From Ehretia macrophylla (lineage: Eukaryota > Streptophyta > Magnoliopsida > Boraginales > Ehretiaceae): 64,000 nt of DNA. The notes under the pieces are model-generated. The model had not been told where the DNA came from, made no database searches, and saw nothing but the letters and a program-made list of their open reading frames with translations. Numbering within the stretch: the first letter of the stretch is position 1; every line of letters begins with the position of its first letter. The stretch spans positions 3,498,501 through 3,562,500 of the forward strand of contig CM075768.1 of NCBI GenBank assembly GCA_037974665.1. The letters are read 5' to 3'. A program made the position numbers and the translations under genes. Shown piece by piece: positions 21,093 to 33,310 of this stretch.

Positions 21093-22381
21093 GTGAGGGA
21101 ATTGCATTTTTATTGCATTTAAAGCTTTGGTTAATTTTATGAAATTTGTTGTTGTGATGTTATATGTTAATATAATACTAGATTGTTGTATAATCTAGTG
21201 TTTTATAAGTGTAAATACTTGTTTATGGTGTTGAATGGCTTGGATTACAAATTTTTGCAAATATCCTAATGTAGAAGATTATGAATAGGAGAATTTGGGC
21301 AAAGTTGATGTTTCTGGATTAAAACCTTGATTATATGTTATCTAAGTGTGCCATAAATGCTATTGAGCCTAGATTAATGTTTAAAATAGGTAGAACTTGT
21401 GTAGAACTTGATATTCTTGTCTGTGAACAAAGGAGCCATGTGTATGTTTTGTTGACCGGGTGTGTTGGTTGGTGTGAAATGTGTTAGGTAATGATTATGG
21501 TACATTTATGGCGTTGTTTTAATGTAAGGATTAGGCTGTTGTAGTATTAATGGACAAAGGGGATTTTGGGGGTTAAGTGGTAGTTGTAGTTAAAATGAGT
21601 TTTCTTAACATTTAAAGGTGTCATAAAGTGTCTACATATGTATGATTTAGTTGAATTGTGCATCACATGGTTTGAGTGCAGTATATTGTATGTAAATGAA
21701 CTAATGGACTAGTATGAAAAGTTATAAAGTTAGATTAAATTTGATAGAATGTTTTAGTATCCATTAGAAGTGGCGTAATTAGTTGTTTATATGTGATTTA
21801 TTGTCTACCTTGCTTATCATACTATTCTAATATGATTGAGGACAACCTACTTTGTTGTTCCTTTTTATGTGCTATCGAATTGAATTATAGATATTTGTAT
21901 GGGTTATACCTTGTGTGCATTGCATCATAGTTGCGCAACCATATTATCGGGACAAATGTGTTGGGTATTCACTAGGCGACAGCGGGCTTGCCAGTGAGTA
22001 TTCAATCTCCGTGCTCTAGTCCCTCACTCGCCTGGTCAAGAGATCGCTAGGGGGTATTGGGCCGTAGGATTTCACGGTACATCCGGAGTACACCCACTAG
22101 AGTGTTTAGAGTTATACCGACAAATTGATCGAGTTCATGGTTCGTAGCTCACGGTTCGTAATCGAGATCCAGACTTTGGAGTGTTTAGGGTTATTGAAAT
22201 CGTATCCTTTTAAATGTTTATTATTTAGTTGTTAAATTGTTATCTATCTTGTATTGCTACTTAATCTTGTGATTATATGTTGCATTGCACGAAAATGGTT
22301 ATGAAAATACCCCGGTTAACTATTTATCTCCTTCACTGAGCAACTGTGTTTTGCTCATTCCTCTTTCTAACATATTTCAAG
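21093..22381 (+). other. Predicted intron inside Tek-3 5' LTR
   Basis: Donor ATTGG|GTGAGGG and acceptor CTAACATATTTCAAG|AG. A CTAAC branch-point-like motif lies between hairpin and acceptor. The 3' LTR repeats the layout (58489-59777), with the hairpin ending 23 nt before the AG in both copies. Confidence 0.48.
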
Positions 22382-22918
22382 AGAAGCTGAGGTAGATCCC
22401 CAGCTGATTGTAGAGGAAAAAGAAGTTCAAGTTGATCCTTTGTCTTAACTTTGCTTGCCTGAGGTTGGATTCATAGCTTGTGTGGCCTATGAGCTCAATC
22501 ATTGCGTAGTATGTGAAAAGTGTTAGCTTGTTGTAATTATGTTCTATTTTGAGTCCTTAAGGGTCTTGTATGTATTTATTTTTCTATGGTAGATTGTAAC
22601 TTCAGTATTAAAGGAGTAGTTGGCATGTAATAACTTAAATGCATAGCTTTCTTGTCTAGTTTAGTATGCATGCTTGAATTGGACTAAGTTAAGGTTATGA
22701 TCATGTTTGGCTAAGTCTAGAACCATCTTGAAAACTTAAATAGGAAGGCCTATGAATGTATAATAGTTATATCTTATGGGTATATGTTTGTATATTGTTG
22801 TTGTGGTGAATTCTTCTGAGTTCAAGGTCTGGATAGTCCATGGTACAGAAGAGTCTATGTCCGTTTGTTGGGTCCGGACTTACCCTCTAGCGTGGAGCTG
22901 GGTCGAGGCATGACATTT

Positions 22919-22933
22919 AGGTATTATTAGAGC
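22919..22933 (+). other. Degenerate Tek-3 primer-binding site
   Basis: AGGTATTATTAGAGC, a decayed and slightly lengthened form of TGGTATCAGAGC, 3 bp after the LTR end. Confidence 0.65.
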
Positions 22934-23256
22934 TTATAGAATGCATGAGCCGGGACAAGTTTCTCAGTCTGTGGGGTAGAGCTTTATATGTGAAAGTAGA
23001 ATTGCATAATTGTTAATTGTATGATTGTCTAAGTGCGTGATTGTTTAAGTAAGAAACATGATAGTATGAATATGTGAATATGAAGTGTCAATTGCATGAT
23101 ATTGTGTGCATATGAAAAGTAAAGAATGTATTGCATGTTAAGTGCTTTGTATGTGACTTTTGTGAATAAGGTGACTTGTATGAAGTTGTTCTTGTGTGAT
23201 ATATCTATGAACTGCTTGTATACTTGTCATAATACTTTTATGTTCTAGTTATCACT

Positions 23257-24075
23257 ATGGGGCCCCGCCATCAAACTAGAGGCCAAAATGCTGAGCAAGC
23301 AGATTTGGGTCAACAGTCGACAAATGAACAGGTTATGGCTAGCATGGCTACTACAATTAACAGAATAATGCAGGTACTGGAAAAACAGAGGCAAGGGGAA
23401 AATCAGTCGGCCGGTAATCCCATAATTGCCCGACACAAAGCTGAGGGTAGTGGTACCACCGGGGGTAATAGTAGTAGTAGTTAGCTTGAAAAATTATTGA
23501 AACACGGGCCGACTAGATTCCTTGGTGAGCCTGATGATGAACAAGCCGAGTTATGGATAGGTCGGGTTGAAAAGATCTTTAATACTTGGGAGTATAATGA
23601 TGAGATGAGGATTTCATTTGTCGTGTTCCTGCTCGACGGTGATGCCGAGCAGTGGTGGCAGACGGTGAGATGGAGATGGGATGTTGAGAATGTACATCAC
23701 ACTTGGGCTAACTTCGTGAAAGAGTTTCGAGATAAGTATATTTCTGAGGTGACCTGAGAAAAGCGAGAAAAAGAATTTGTCACACTGAAATAGGGCAACA
23801 TGACAGTTACTCAGTATGAGGCCACATTTGACAGATTATCTCACTACTGGTACAGCCTGAGAGACTGAGGATTCAGCGATTTATCCAAGGTTTGAGGCTA
23901 GACATTCAGCTAAACTTGTCTACTCATCAGTTTACTACTTATATTGATGTCGTGCATGAAGCGTTGGGATTTGAAAAACTCAAGGCCGAGTTGTTAGCTG
24001 GGTCTAGTCAACCTAATAAGAGGTCATTCCTATCTCAAAGCAACAGAGATAGTATAAGTCACAGAGTTATCTAAG
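23257..24075 (+). pseudogene. Tek-3 gag remnant
   Basis: ATG at 23257 opens MGPRHQTRGQNAEQADLGQQ. After TAG 23482-23484 the same frame continues with the gag domain (FLGEPDDEQAELWIGRVEKIF, LLDGDAEQWWQTVRWRWD, FVKEFRDKYISEV) up to a TGA at 23755-23757. A further TAG lies near 23792, where the context LK-GN implies CAG. A frameshift near 23850 then leads to RLDIQLNLSTHQFTTYIDVVHEALGFEKLKAELLA. Too broken to be expressed. Confidence 0.88.
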
Positions 24076-24226
24076 GCCTGTTCAGACACAGTCACAGCTA
24101 AGACCGATACAGAGTTAGACACAGAGCCAGACCCTACCAGCTGCAGCCAGATCTCAGTAGGGTATCACTGCTATATCTATATACAAATCCCATATGGGAG
24201 GCACTACTGCAAGACAAAACTAGCAG

Positions 24227-24881
24227 TGCAACTACTGTCAACGTAACGGCCATACTAAAGAAAATTACTGGAAGAAGTCAGGTAGGTATACAGGTTGTGG
24301 CAGTGACCAACACAGAGTCAATGATTGCCTCAAATTTAAAGAAGTTCAAGGTCAAGCTTCAGGACAGAGTGGTCAAACCAGAGCTTTAGGTGCAGCCCCA
24401 GCTCAGCGAGCTCAAGCTCGAGTCTTTGCCCTAGACAAGGAGGAGTTCCCAAAGACGATTGCGGAGGTAGAATGTACTTTTCTCATTAATAATTAGTCGG
24501 TTACAGTTTTAATTGATACCGGGCCTATGCATTCTTTTATCACTCCTATGTGTGTACAAACTATTTATTTGAAAGTAGAAAAATTGCCATATAAAATTGA
24601 GGTAGGCACATCAATGGGGACAAAATTCATCACGGAGTCTATATGTAAAACATGTGATATTTGTAATGAAGGTCGTACTTTTCCTGCTAATTTAATTATT
24701 CTTCCTTTTTGGGACTTTGAAATTATTATGGGGATGGATTGGTTGGGAAGATATTACACTCAACTTGATTGTAAAACAAAAGTAGTAAGATTGCAAATAC
24801 CTGACCAACCTGTGATTGAGATAATTGGGAGTCATAAATCAACTGGAACCCCTATAATATCTTCAATTAAAGCTTCTAAAC
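24227..24881 (+). pseudogene. Tek-3 zinc knuckle and protease remnant
   Basis: The knuckle reads CNYCQRNGHTKENY, so the last zinc ligand is Tyr (TAC at 24266-24268) instead of Cys: G to A. The second knuckle is also degraded (YTGCGSDQHRVNDC-like). The protease region begins with a TAG (about 24494, Gln in related copies). The active site reads IDTGPMHSF where others read ATHSF, and LGMDWLG is altered to MGMDWLG. The frame is cut at 24881 by sLTR-A inside the ISSIKASK-LLSKGC segment and resumes at 28229. Confidence 0.88.
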
Positions 24882-27800
24882 TATCACAACCCCAATTTTT
24901 CAATCGCTAATACAATCTCTGATACCATAATAAAATCGTGAATATTCCTGGGATCGTGATGCCACGGGCTTAAGAAGATCGCTCTGCCTAAATCCGCTAA
25001 GGCACAATTACAATAGCCCGAACACTATAATCATAATTCAATTCTGCCAAAGCTATCAAATAGTTTATTCCCAAATGCCAAATTCCAAATTACTAAATTC
25101 CATTTACCTTAGTTGAGGGACTAAATCTGGTTATGGCTTAGTTGATTCAATTACCAATCCATACTTAGTCAAATCATTTACCATTCCATACTTAGTCAAA
25201 TTTTAAACTTATTAATAGATTCCTCGAAATTTGGGCAGCATAACGACTGCAATATGGACATAACAGTTTTTTTTCTTCAACCTGCAAACAAAAAAGCCAC
25301 AAACCACAACTCTAAATCCTTCGCTATAGCTCCTCAACTCCAACTTCCAACAACATAATAGAATTCACCCAACACATACTAAAATGACATCTAATTCCAA
25401 AGTAAAACGTATATCATTTGAATAATCAAAAACTTATATATAAGTACGACATCTAACTATTATATTAATTTAAATACCACATAATATACAAACTTCATTA
25501 CTAGGGATTCAAGTCACGAACATGTTTTCCCTTAGCATAGAATCATCAAATATTGTACTCCGGCTCACTTACACCTGAAAGGGGGAAAAATGAGGGTGAA
25601 CTTATCTAGCACCAAAGCTCAATGAGAGAGGAATCTGGGAAGGTTTTCGAATACATTTTTCTTTTCTTATAAACCGTTTTGTAAATCCGTGGATGCAATG
25701 CAAACAAGATCTGAAATCTAAAAACAGTTCTAGTGTGTGTATATATATATATATATGCAAGTCATATATCACATATGAAGTAAGAAATAACTTACGCTTT
25801 CGAACATCTCCGAGGGAGCCAATGCCCATAAGCGAGAAGAGGATTATAAATCACATAACAACTTACTCTTTCCAGGCGAATCTGATTCAAGCAATAGTAC
25901 TAAGATGTTCAACATCTCCTTCCTTGTCTCTCCCAAGTAGAGTATTCCGAATAATACTAGAATCCTACGACCCGATTCTCCAAGGAAATCAATGTTCTTA
26001 AGTGAAAGGGGAATACGGACCATGGTAGACATAAGATCACTGACACCCCTAGGATGTTTGACGTAGTATGCACACTACCATGCCAAGGCTAGATGGTTGC
26101 AACCTTTTTTCACACCATTTCAAGTTCAAGTTCACATAATATGAGCATTTATAGCAATCAATTAAGCATCGAGTTTAAAACATTCACATAGTTATACATT
26201 TATAGCAAACCGGTAATTAACGAGCAACAAGCAATTTAATCCATGTAAATGATCACACAAGTGTCCTAACATATCTAGAGGTCATATAATATCATTGCAC
26301 ATTAGTATAAACTAATAACTTAGTGTATTTGCCACTTAATCAAATACACTAAGCATTAGAACCTAACTAATCCATCTAAGTCAATGCCTAAGCCGTTACA
26401 ATGACCTAATTTTGGCAAATTAGTTACCTATCTTCCCGAACTCCAAATACTCTGTTTTTAGTATAGAATTAAAGCTCTTCGAGTGTAGATAATTCTGGAT
26501 TCAAGAAAATCTCAATTCCGATCTAAATTGAGAGAGTTATAACCAATTTAATGCATCTATGTCTTGATTGTCCAGATTGAAGGCTATTCTAGGGTTATTT
26601 TGAAAATGGAAAATTCAGATATTTAAAATGATGGAATATGATGTTTTGTAGAACACAAAAGTTGTTCTGAGGTCGTTTACTATTTTTAATGCGCAAAAGA
26701 AACTTAAGGCAGTGAGTTGTCAGATTTAACAAAAATCCCATAACCTATTGTCTCGTGTCTTTTTTAGCATGAAAAAGATTTTTCATGTGGTTTTGTCCAA
26801 CAGAATAAATGTTCCTCTATGAGTCTACTACATCCTGATTTTTTTCCAATTTTCTCTAAAATCATGCATCCATAAAAACGGGCTAAAATTTCTGATTGCA
26901 CAAATCTGTCTAGAAAACTATTTTGAGAATTCTTACATGTTTAGCTTCCAAATCGTCAAGAACATCTACTAAACATTCTAGCAACCTCTAGCAATCTAAA
27001 TATACATTAAACAAGCTTACATTCATAGTTAGATACAAACAACTTCATCCAAGAAGCTTCAACCAACAAGAATGACAACTTTGGTTCAAATCTTCAACAA
27101 ACAAGATCCAACAACTTTTCATCCATAGATTTGTTAATATATCACCATACAAGCCTCATAAATCCATAGATATGCATTTATATCTCAGAAATATCCATTT
27201 TGAAAGAACCCTCACCTTTGATTTTTGGTTGAAAATGCAAGAATCACCTTGAAAATGGCTTAGAATCACCTTGCTAGCTTGTTAATCACCTTTGTTGTTG
27301 TTGTTGTTCACCAAGTTTGCAAGGGAAAAAAAACTCAAAAATCTTCTCTAGGACTCCTATGGTAGGCTGCCCATTTGGAGAAGAAGATGACAAGAAATAT
27401 CTTCTTATTCTTCTCTTGGAAGCTAGGTTAGATTTATTGCCTAATTGCATAATAACCCTTATTACCTTTTTAATTTGTAGATTGACCCCCATTTTGCCTA
27501 GCTTTAGTCATGGGGCCCCTTAGGTAATTAGCCAAACTTAAATCCTAGTTGTAATTCTAATCTTGGTCCCCAAGTTTTACTTTTGGTATTTGCAATTTAG
27601 CCCCCAAAGTTTGAAAGTTTTTCTAATCGTCCCCTAGTGTTTTCTAAAATGTAAAAGTTTTTCCATTTTTTTTCTAATTCGACCGGGGTGTTCCTTGTAT
27701 GATTTAAGATATGTGATATCCAGTTTAAAATGCCAAACTTTGTCCCCATGTATTAGTTCTCATAATTACAATTTTGACCACGAAAGTTCTAAAGTCTCCA

Positions 27801-28228
27801 CTTCTGCCCCTAATTTTTAAAGGACTTTTGTTCTTGACTTTCTTTTCTAATTTCTTATAGTTTTAGGGTCCTAATGAGATTTTGGAAATGTTAATTCTTG
27901 ATTTAGGTTATTTAATTGGCATCCGGGTGAATTTTAGCTAATTACACTTTGGCCCCTAAGTTTTCCATTATTTATAAAGTTACCCCGAAGGATACTTTAC
28001 TTAATTCCTATATTTCTAACTTATTTCTATTGTACCTAGTAAACATTTAAGATATATATGGCATTAAAAGATATTTAGTTAATGTCTACTTTATCCAAAA
28101 CACTCAATGCACGTAAAACTATATAAATGCACATAGAAGTCTGTGAATGCAAGTAAGATAATATAAGTGCACACTGAATACTCATGAACTCATATAAATA
28201 AATGCATGAATATATGCGGGGCTGCACA
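24882..28228 (-). repeat. sLTR-A, 3.35-kb solo-LTR-like insertion
   Basis: Interrupts the Tek-3 protease-RT linker. Flanks are TAAAC (24877-24881) and TAAAT (28229-28233), a 5-bp duplication with one change. Minus-strand ends are TGTGCAGCCCCGC and GGGGTTGTGATA (expected CA mutated to TA). Inside is donor AAAG|GTGAGGG (27215), acceptor CCCTTTCAG (25575) and hairpin TGAACTT-loop-AAGCTCA (25597-25621). A primer-site-like CTCTGATACCA (24917-24927) lies about 36 bp inside the left end, so a deleted element rather than a clean solo LTR is possible. An AT dinucleotide run occurs at 25740-25757. No coding region is visible. Confidence 0.75.
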
Positions 28229-28591
28229 TAAATTGTTGAGTAAAGGTTGTGAGGAGTACTTAGTATATTTGATTAATCAACCTGCTAATAAATTAAAATT
28301 GAAGGAGGTGTTTGTTGTGAAAGAATTTCCTGGAGTATTCCCTGAGGAGTTGCCGGGTTTGCCACCCAATAGGGAGATAGAGTTTGTTATTGATCTATTT
28401 CCAGGGACATCATCTATTTCTAGAACTCTGTATAGAATGACACTACCTGAATTGCAAGAATTGAAAGTACAGTTACAGGGACTACTTGAAAGGGGTTTAT
28501 ACAGCCTAGTTCTTCACCATGGGGTGCACTAGTACTGTTTGTGAAAAAGAAAAATGGCTCTCTTCGGTTGTGTATTGATTACAGGGGTCTC
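28229..28591 (+). pseudogene. Tek-3 linker and reverse transcriptase start
   Basis: [58 protein letters not shown] continues directly from 24881, then the [22 protein letters not shown] helix. A frameshift near 28497 separates it from [20 protein letters not shown]. It is cut at 28591 by sLTR-B within the IDYRGL-SLNQVT motif. Confidence 0.88.
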
Positions 28592-29114
28592 TGTGACACC
28601 CCGATCCCTCTCGAGACCGGGAGTTCTAACAATCAATCTATTCACAACCCAAATCCAAACCCGGGCAAAATTTTGGGGAAAGACGGACAGAGTCTCTCCT
28701 GTTTCTAGGCAAATTGCAAAACCTGTAATATCATATAAATAGACCAATACCGTGTCCAACCATTCAATCACCTCAAGGCCATCCGAGCCTCGGTTCACAA
28801 CAAGCAATTCACAAGTAAATATAAATTCAAGCTTAGCAATTAAACTACACCAACCTATTGCATAAAGTAGACTATCATGACTTTCTATCTTTTTCCCTTT
28901 TTGTCATTACAAATATATATTGAAGTTAAGCTATATTAACTAAATACATAATCTAATGAACTTAAATTACATCCCCTTTAACATTAAATACATATAATAC
29001 ATAAAAGCATACAACTTTACAACTTTGACAACTCAAGTCACATAGGCACGCAGGACAACCCTTCAAGCATGGACTTTCACGAAATCACGAACTTTCCAGC
29101 TAACATGGCATTTC

Positions 29115-30488
29115 CTGAAATGTGGTGGTGAGGAGTGAGTATACACAACACGTATACTCAGTGAGGGCGAGACAGATATTGAGATGGAGAGAAAGAAGAT
29201 CGTGCAATGCAAATAGGTACAGTTAAGCAATACAATCAATAAAAGGCATTCAATATATATAACAATACAATAAACAATTAAGAAAAGCATTAACACAACC
29301 AATCAAAGCTATACCACACTTTGAAGGCTATGGATCACTCGAGCGAGTAATGTACCGATCACGATTCCGATGACATTAACGATGACGCGCCGGCCCAAAC
29401 CACCTTATAACACCAGTTTGGAATACCCCGGGAGTAACCATCAATTCTACGACCCAAATCTCCCTAGGAGGCAACCCAAGCGAGAAAGGGAATAGCAGCG
29501 GAGCTAGAGCAACCAACACTGGCAACCCGAGGCTACCCAGAGAGGCCCATCACTCACGCGCGAGACACTATGCAATGCAAGACTCGATACAAGGCGATGA
29601 GCGAGCGATATCAAGCATTCTCAACAATTGATAAACATTTCAATCAATAATCAACTCTAACAAGCGTAATAAGCATTAACAAGCATTTACAATCAAACAA
29701 GTGACAAAAACAACACCAACTAACATTATCAAGCATTAGCAAGTATTCTATAGGCATTATAAGCATTCTATAGGCAACATAAGTATTCTATAATCAATAT
29801 AAACATACTATAAGCTATATTCTATGAAAACACACAAAATCACAAAAATGACCCAAACTTTAAAACACTACTACTTTCAAACGAGCCACGAGCTTTGGAA
29901 ACCGACTTCACCAGTCCTCCTAGGTCACCATAAGGCACGTCTAAAGACCCCGAAACCCTACTTTACCCTAGAATTCACGCAAAGTCTCGATTTTCCCCTT
30001 TGCTCATTTGAACTACAACTATATCAACCAAACACCCAACCAATGCCATAATCACACCAAAAGTGCTTCCATGGCCTCTCGAAACAATGCCAACATGCAA
30101 TACGAGAAAATGCTAAACTCGACCTAAACGACCCCAACTTTCACCAAGCTGTTTTTCTCCGTTTTTCTATTACACATTCCAATTAAACCACACATTTAGG
30201 CATTCTAGCATATCTAGCACATTTCTACATCAACGGACAGCATAACAGCGCAACTTTATCATTCCAAGGGTTTACTATTCATTAATTACTATTCATTAGT
30301 CAATTTAAATTGTAATTTCGATTTTCAACCGCAGAAAATGCTAAAAAGCTATAAATACATGTTCTACAATCAACAAGAAACATTCTTTAAGCAACAAAAC
30401 GATTAAAACAACAATCTACGCATAAGTTCTAAAAATTAAAGTTTAGATATACATTTTTCAAATGCGCAAATAACGATGAAACCCTCAC
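29115..30488 (-). other. Predicted intron inside sLTR-B
   Basis: Minus strand donor CTAAG|GTGAGGG (GT at 30488-30487) and acceptor CACATTTCAG|GAAATG (AG at 29116-29115). About 1.37 kb. The hairpin ends 19 nt before the acceptor. Confidence 0.5.
29741..29820 (-). repeat. Four 20-bp tandem repeats in sLTR-B
   Basis: Units at 29741, 29761, 29781 and 29801, consensus AAGYATTCTATAGGCAATAT in the plus view. Tek-1 and TD-1 LTRs have a single AAGCATTCTATAGGCAT at the equivalent place, so this is a local expansion inside the predicted intron. Confidence 0.85.
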
Positions 30489-31087
30489 CTTAGATGCTCC
30501 TAGATGCTAGGGAAACCACGATGGATGCCTCGGAAACCACCCCACACAAGCTCACGCGACGAATGAAGATTTGAAGTTAAAATGTTTTTTTTTTCCTCCA
30601 TGGTTTCAGCCATGGCTCTTATTTTTCTAGTTTTTGCTCTTTTGTTTCGTATTTAAACTTAAATAAAAGATGACAAATGGTCAAAGCTTCGGTCAACCCG
30701 CTAAACCAAAACAGCTATGCGCGACCTTACGAAAACGGCCATAACTTCTTTTAGAAAACTCCAATTCACGAACAGTTTGAAGCCTCAGAAACTAGACTCA
30801 TAGAGCTTTCCAACCATATATAATTTGCTACCTAACTCTTCCCCAATTGGTTCAGATTTAATTCCAAACTTGACCCAAAATTTGACTAACTTAACATTGT
30901 ATTTTTTTTTTATTTCTAATCCCAAGTTTGCCCTTTATTAAACATTTCAAAAATTCTCACCTTGTCCTAGTTGGTCAATGTAGATGAAAAGTCAACTAGA
31001 TTGTTCAAAGAAGGTGAAAGGGAAATAAAAAGCAATTTAAATGAACTTTAAATGCTATTGAATACATGCTAGGTTCGGGGTATCACA

Positions 31088-32939
31088 GTCTCAATCAGGT
31101 AACTATAAATAATAAATATCCATTACCTTTGATTGAAGAGTTGTTTGATCAGCTACAGGGTGCCGAGGTGTATTCAAAGTTTGATTTGAGACATGGCTAT
31201 TACCAGCTCAGAATCCAAAGAGAAGATGTACCGAATGCAGCTTTTAGAACCAGGTATGGCCATTATGAATTTGTTGTGTTGCCATTTGGGTTAACAAATG
31301 TACCAGCTACCTTCATGGACTTAATGCAAAGTGTGTTTCAATCGTATCTGGATCAATTTGTTGTGATATTTATTGATGATATATTGGTGTACTTGAAAAT
31401 TGAGGAGGAACATGAACAACACTTGCGGATGGTACTGCAAACTTTGCAAGAACACAAGCTATTTGTTAAATTCAGTAAATGTGAGTTCTAGTTGAATCAA
31501 GTTGCTTTCTTGGGATATATTATCTCGTAGCAAGGGATATATGTGGATCTAGCAAAGATAAAAATGGTGTTATCGTGGAAAAGGCCTGAAACTGTAACTG
31601 AGATTCACAATTTTCTAGGGCTAGCTGCTTACTATAGGAGATTTGTTAAAGACTTTTCAAAGATTGCAGGGCCTTTGACACAACTAACTCAAAAGAAGAC
31701 TATTTTCAATTGGGATGACAAGTGTGAGGCTAGTTTCCAAGAGTTGAAGAAAAGGTTAACCACTGTTCCCATACTTGTTTTGCTTGAGGGAACAGAGAAC
31801 TTTATGATATATAGTGACGCTTCTAAAGATGGTTTGGGCTGTGTACTAATGCAAAAGGGTAAGGTGATTGCATATGCATTGAGAAAACTGAAACCTTATG
31901 AACTCAATTACCATACTCACGATCTTGAGTTAGCTACAATTGTCTTTGCTTTGAAGAAGTGGTGTCGTTACTTGTGGGGCAACAAGTTTGAGATTTTTAC
32001 TGATCACAAAAGCCTGAAATACTTGTTCTCATAGAAAGACTTGAATACGAAGAAAAAACGTTGGTTAGAACAATTGGATGATTACAATTGTACTATTAGT
32101 TATCTGCCGGGTAAAGCCAATATTGTTGCCGATGCATTAAGCCAAAAGACTACAGTTGCCAGCTTGATTATTAAGAATTAGGAGTCCGTTGAAGAAATGT
32201 GCTTGTGGAAACCATAAACTACTGAAATCGAAATTCAATTTACAGGTTTGCAAATTCAATATATGTTGTTGTCAAGAATTTGTGAAGTGCAACAGATTGA
32301 TCCTCAGATATTGAAAATCCAAGAGAAATCAAAAAGGGAAGAGTCGGACTTCAAAGTATATGATCATGGCATCTTTCAATATAAGAACATAATCTATATT
32401 CCTGGTGATCCAGCTTTAAAGAGTGAAATTCTTTCGGAGGCTCATAGTTCTAAATTTACCGTCCATCTTGGTAGTACTAAAACGTAGAGGGACTTAAAGT
32501 AACACTTCTGGTAGAACAACATCAAGAGGGAAATTGTTGAATATGTGTCTAAGTGTTTGACTTGCCAGAAGGTTAAGCAGAGCACTAGAGACCAACTGGG
32601 TTGTTACAGCCGTTGTCTATTCCTCAGTGGAAATAGGACCATGTTACTATGGATTTTATGACGGACTTGCTGAGAACCCCAAAGGATTGTGATTCTGTTT
32701 GGGTTGTTGTGGATAGGTTAACTAAGACATCTCATTACATTGCTATGAACAAGCAAGACAGTCTTGAAAAGTTAGCCGAGCTTTACATTGCAAATATTGT
32801 AAAACTTCACGGGACTCCAGCAAGCATAGTGTCAGACAGAGATTCCCATTTCACATCTCATTTATGGCAGAAGTTACAGAAGGCATTGGGAACTAAATTG
32901 AGTTTTAGCACTGCATATTACCCGCAGACTGATGGGCAA
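31088..32939 (+). pseudogene. Tek-3 reverse transcriptase, RNase H and integrase N-terminal part
   Basis: Picks up at [24 protein letters not shown]. The RT motif IFIDDILVY is intact. A TAG near 31489 (Trp in homologues) and another near 31529 follow. RNase H has [30 protein letters not shown] and [12 protein letters not shown], with TAG at 32032-32034 replacing Gln of SQKD. Further stops and frame changes follow through the linker. The integrase zinc region is degraded (SKFTVHLGSTKT, CLTCQKV). The core resumes at [30 protein letters not shown], with IVSDRDSHF, and is cut by sLTR-C within TDGQ-YERT. Confidence 0.9.
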
Positions 32940-33300
32940 TGTAATACACGAGATTGGTATCATTTTCACATTTAACTGTTCCATAACTTTTGTGCATTTC
33001 TATGTGCAATTAAATGCATTTTCTTGCTTTAAACCTAGGTATCATAAAGAAAATTTAATGTCTAATTTGATCGATTTTATATTTTTTTCCTAGGTTACAT
33101 ATCATCTAAAAAGAATGGAAAAAATGGTATTTTGAATATTAGCCTCGGGGAACGCGTTTAGAAAAGGTTCTTTGTATGATATGAATAGTAAAATAGTAGA
33201 TAACATAGTTAATGAGTTAGTTAGTATTTAATTGAGCTAATTAGTATTAGTTTGGAGCTTAATCTTGCACAATTAGTAAGGTCAAATATTGACCAATTAG

Positions 33301-33310
33301 TCTATATAAT
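33301..33310 (+). promoter_or_regulatory. TATA-like element in sLTR-C
   Basis: TCTATATAAT about 360 bp into the LTR and about 235 bp before the donor-like site; plausible U3-R border. Confidence 0.45.

Larger units (their letters stand above)
20626..22915 (+). repeat. Tek-3 5' LTR
   Basis: Starts TGTGACACCCAAGCCC and ends GAGGCATGACA. A TATA-like run at 20881-20891 would place transcription start near 20915, leaving a long R-U5. It contains a predicted intron (21093-22381), the GTTGCGCAAC box (21930-21939), the GGTAC-atccgga-GTAC hairpin (22076-22091) and the perfect TGAGCAA-loop-TTGCTCA hairpin (22337-22357). Confidence 0.96.
28592..31087 (-). repeat. sLTR-B, solo gypsy LTR
   Basis: 2496 bp flanked by a perfect duplication GTCTC (28587-28591 and 31088-31092). 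Minus-strand ends are TGTGATACCCCGAAC and GGGATCGGGGTGTCACA. Closely related to the TD-1 LTRs. It contains predicted intron 29115-30488, the perfect hairpin TGAGTATAC-acaacac-GTATACTCA (29136-29160), the CG-rich box near 29550 and a four-unit 20-bp tandem repeat (29741-29820). No coding sequence. Confidence 0.95.
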
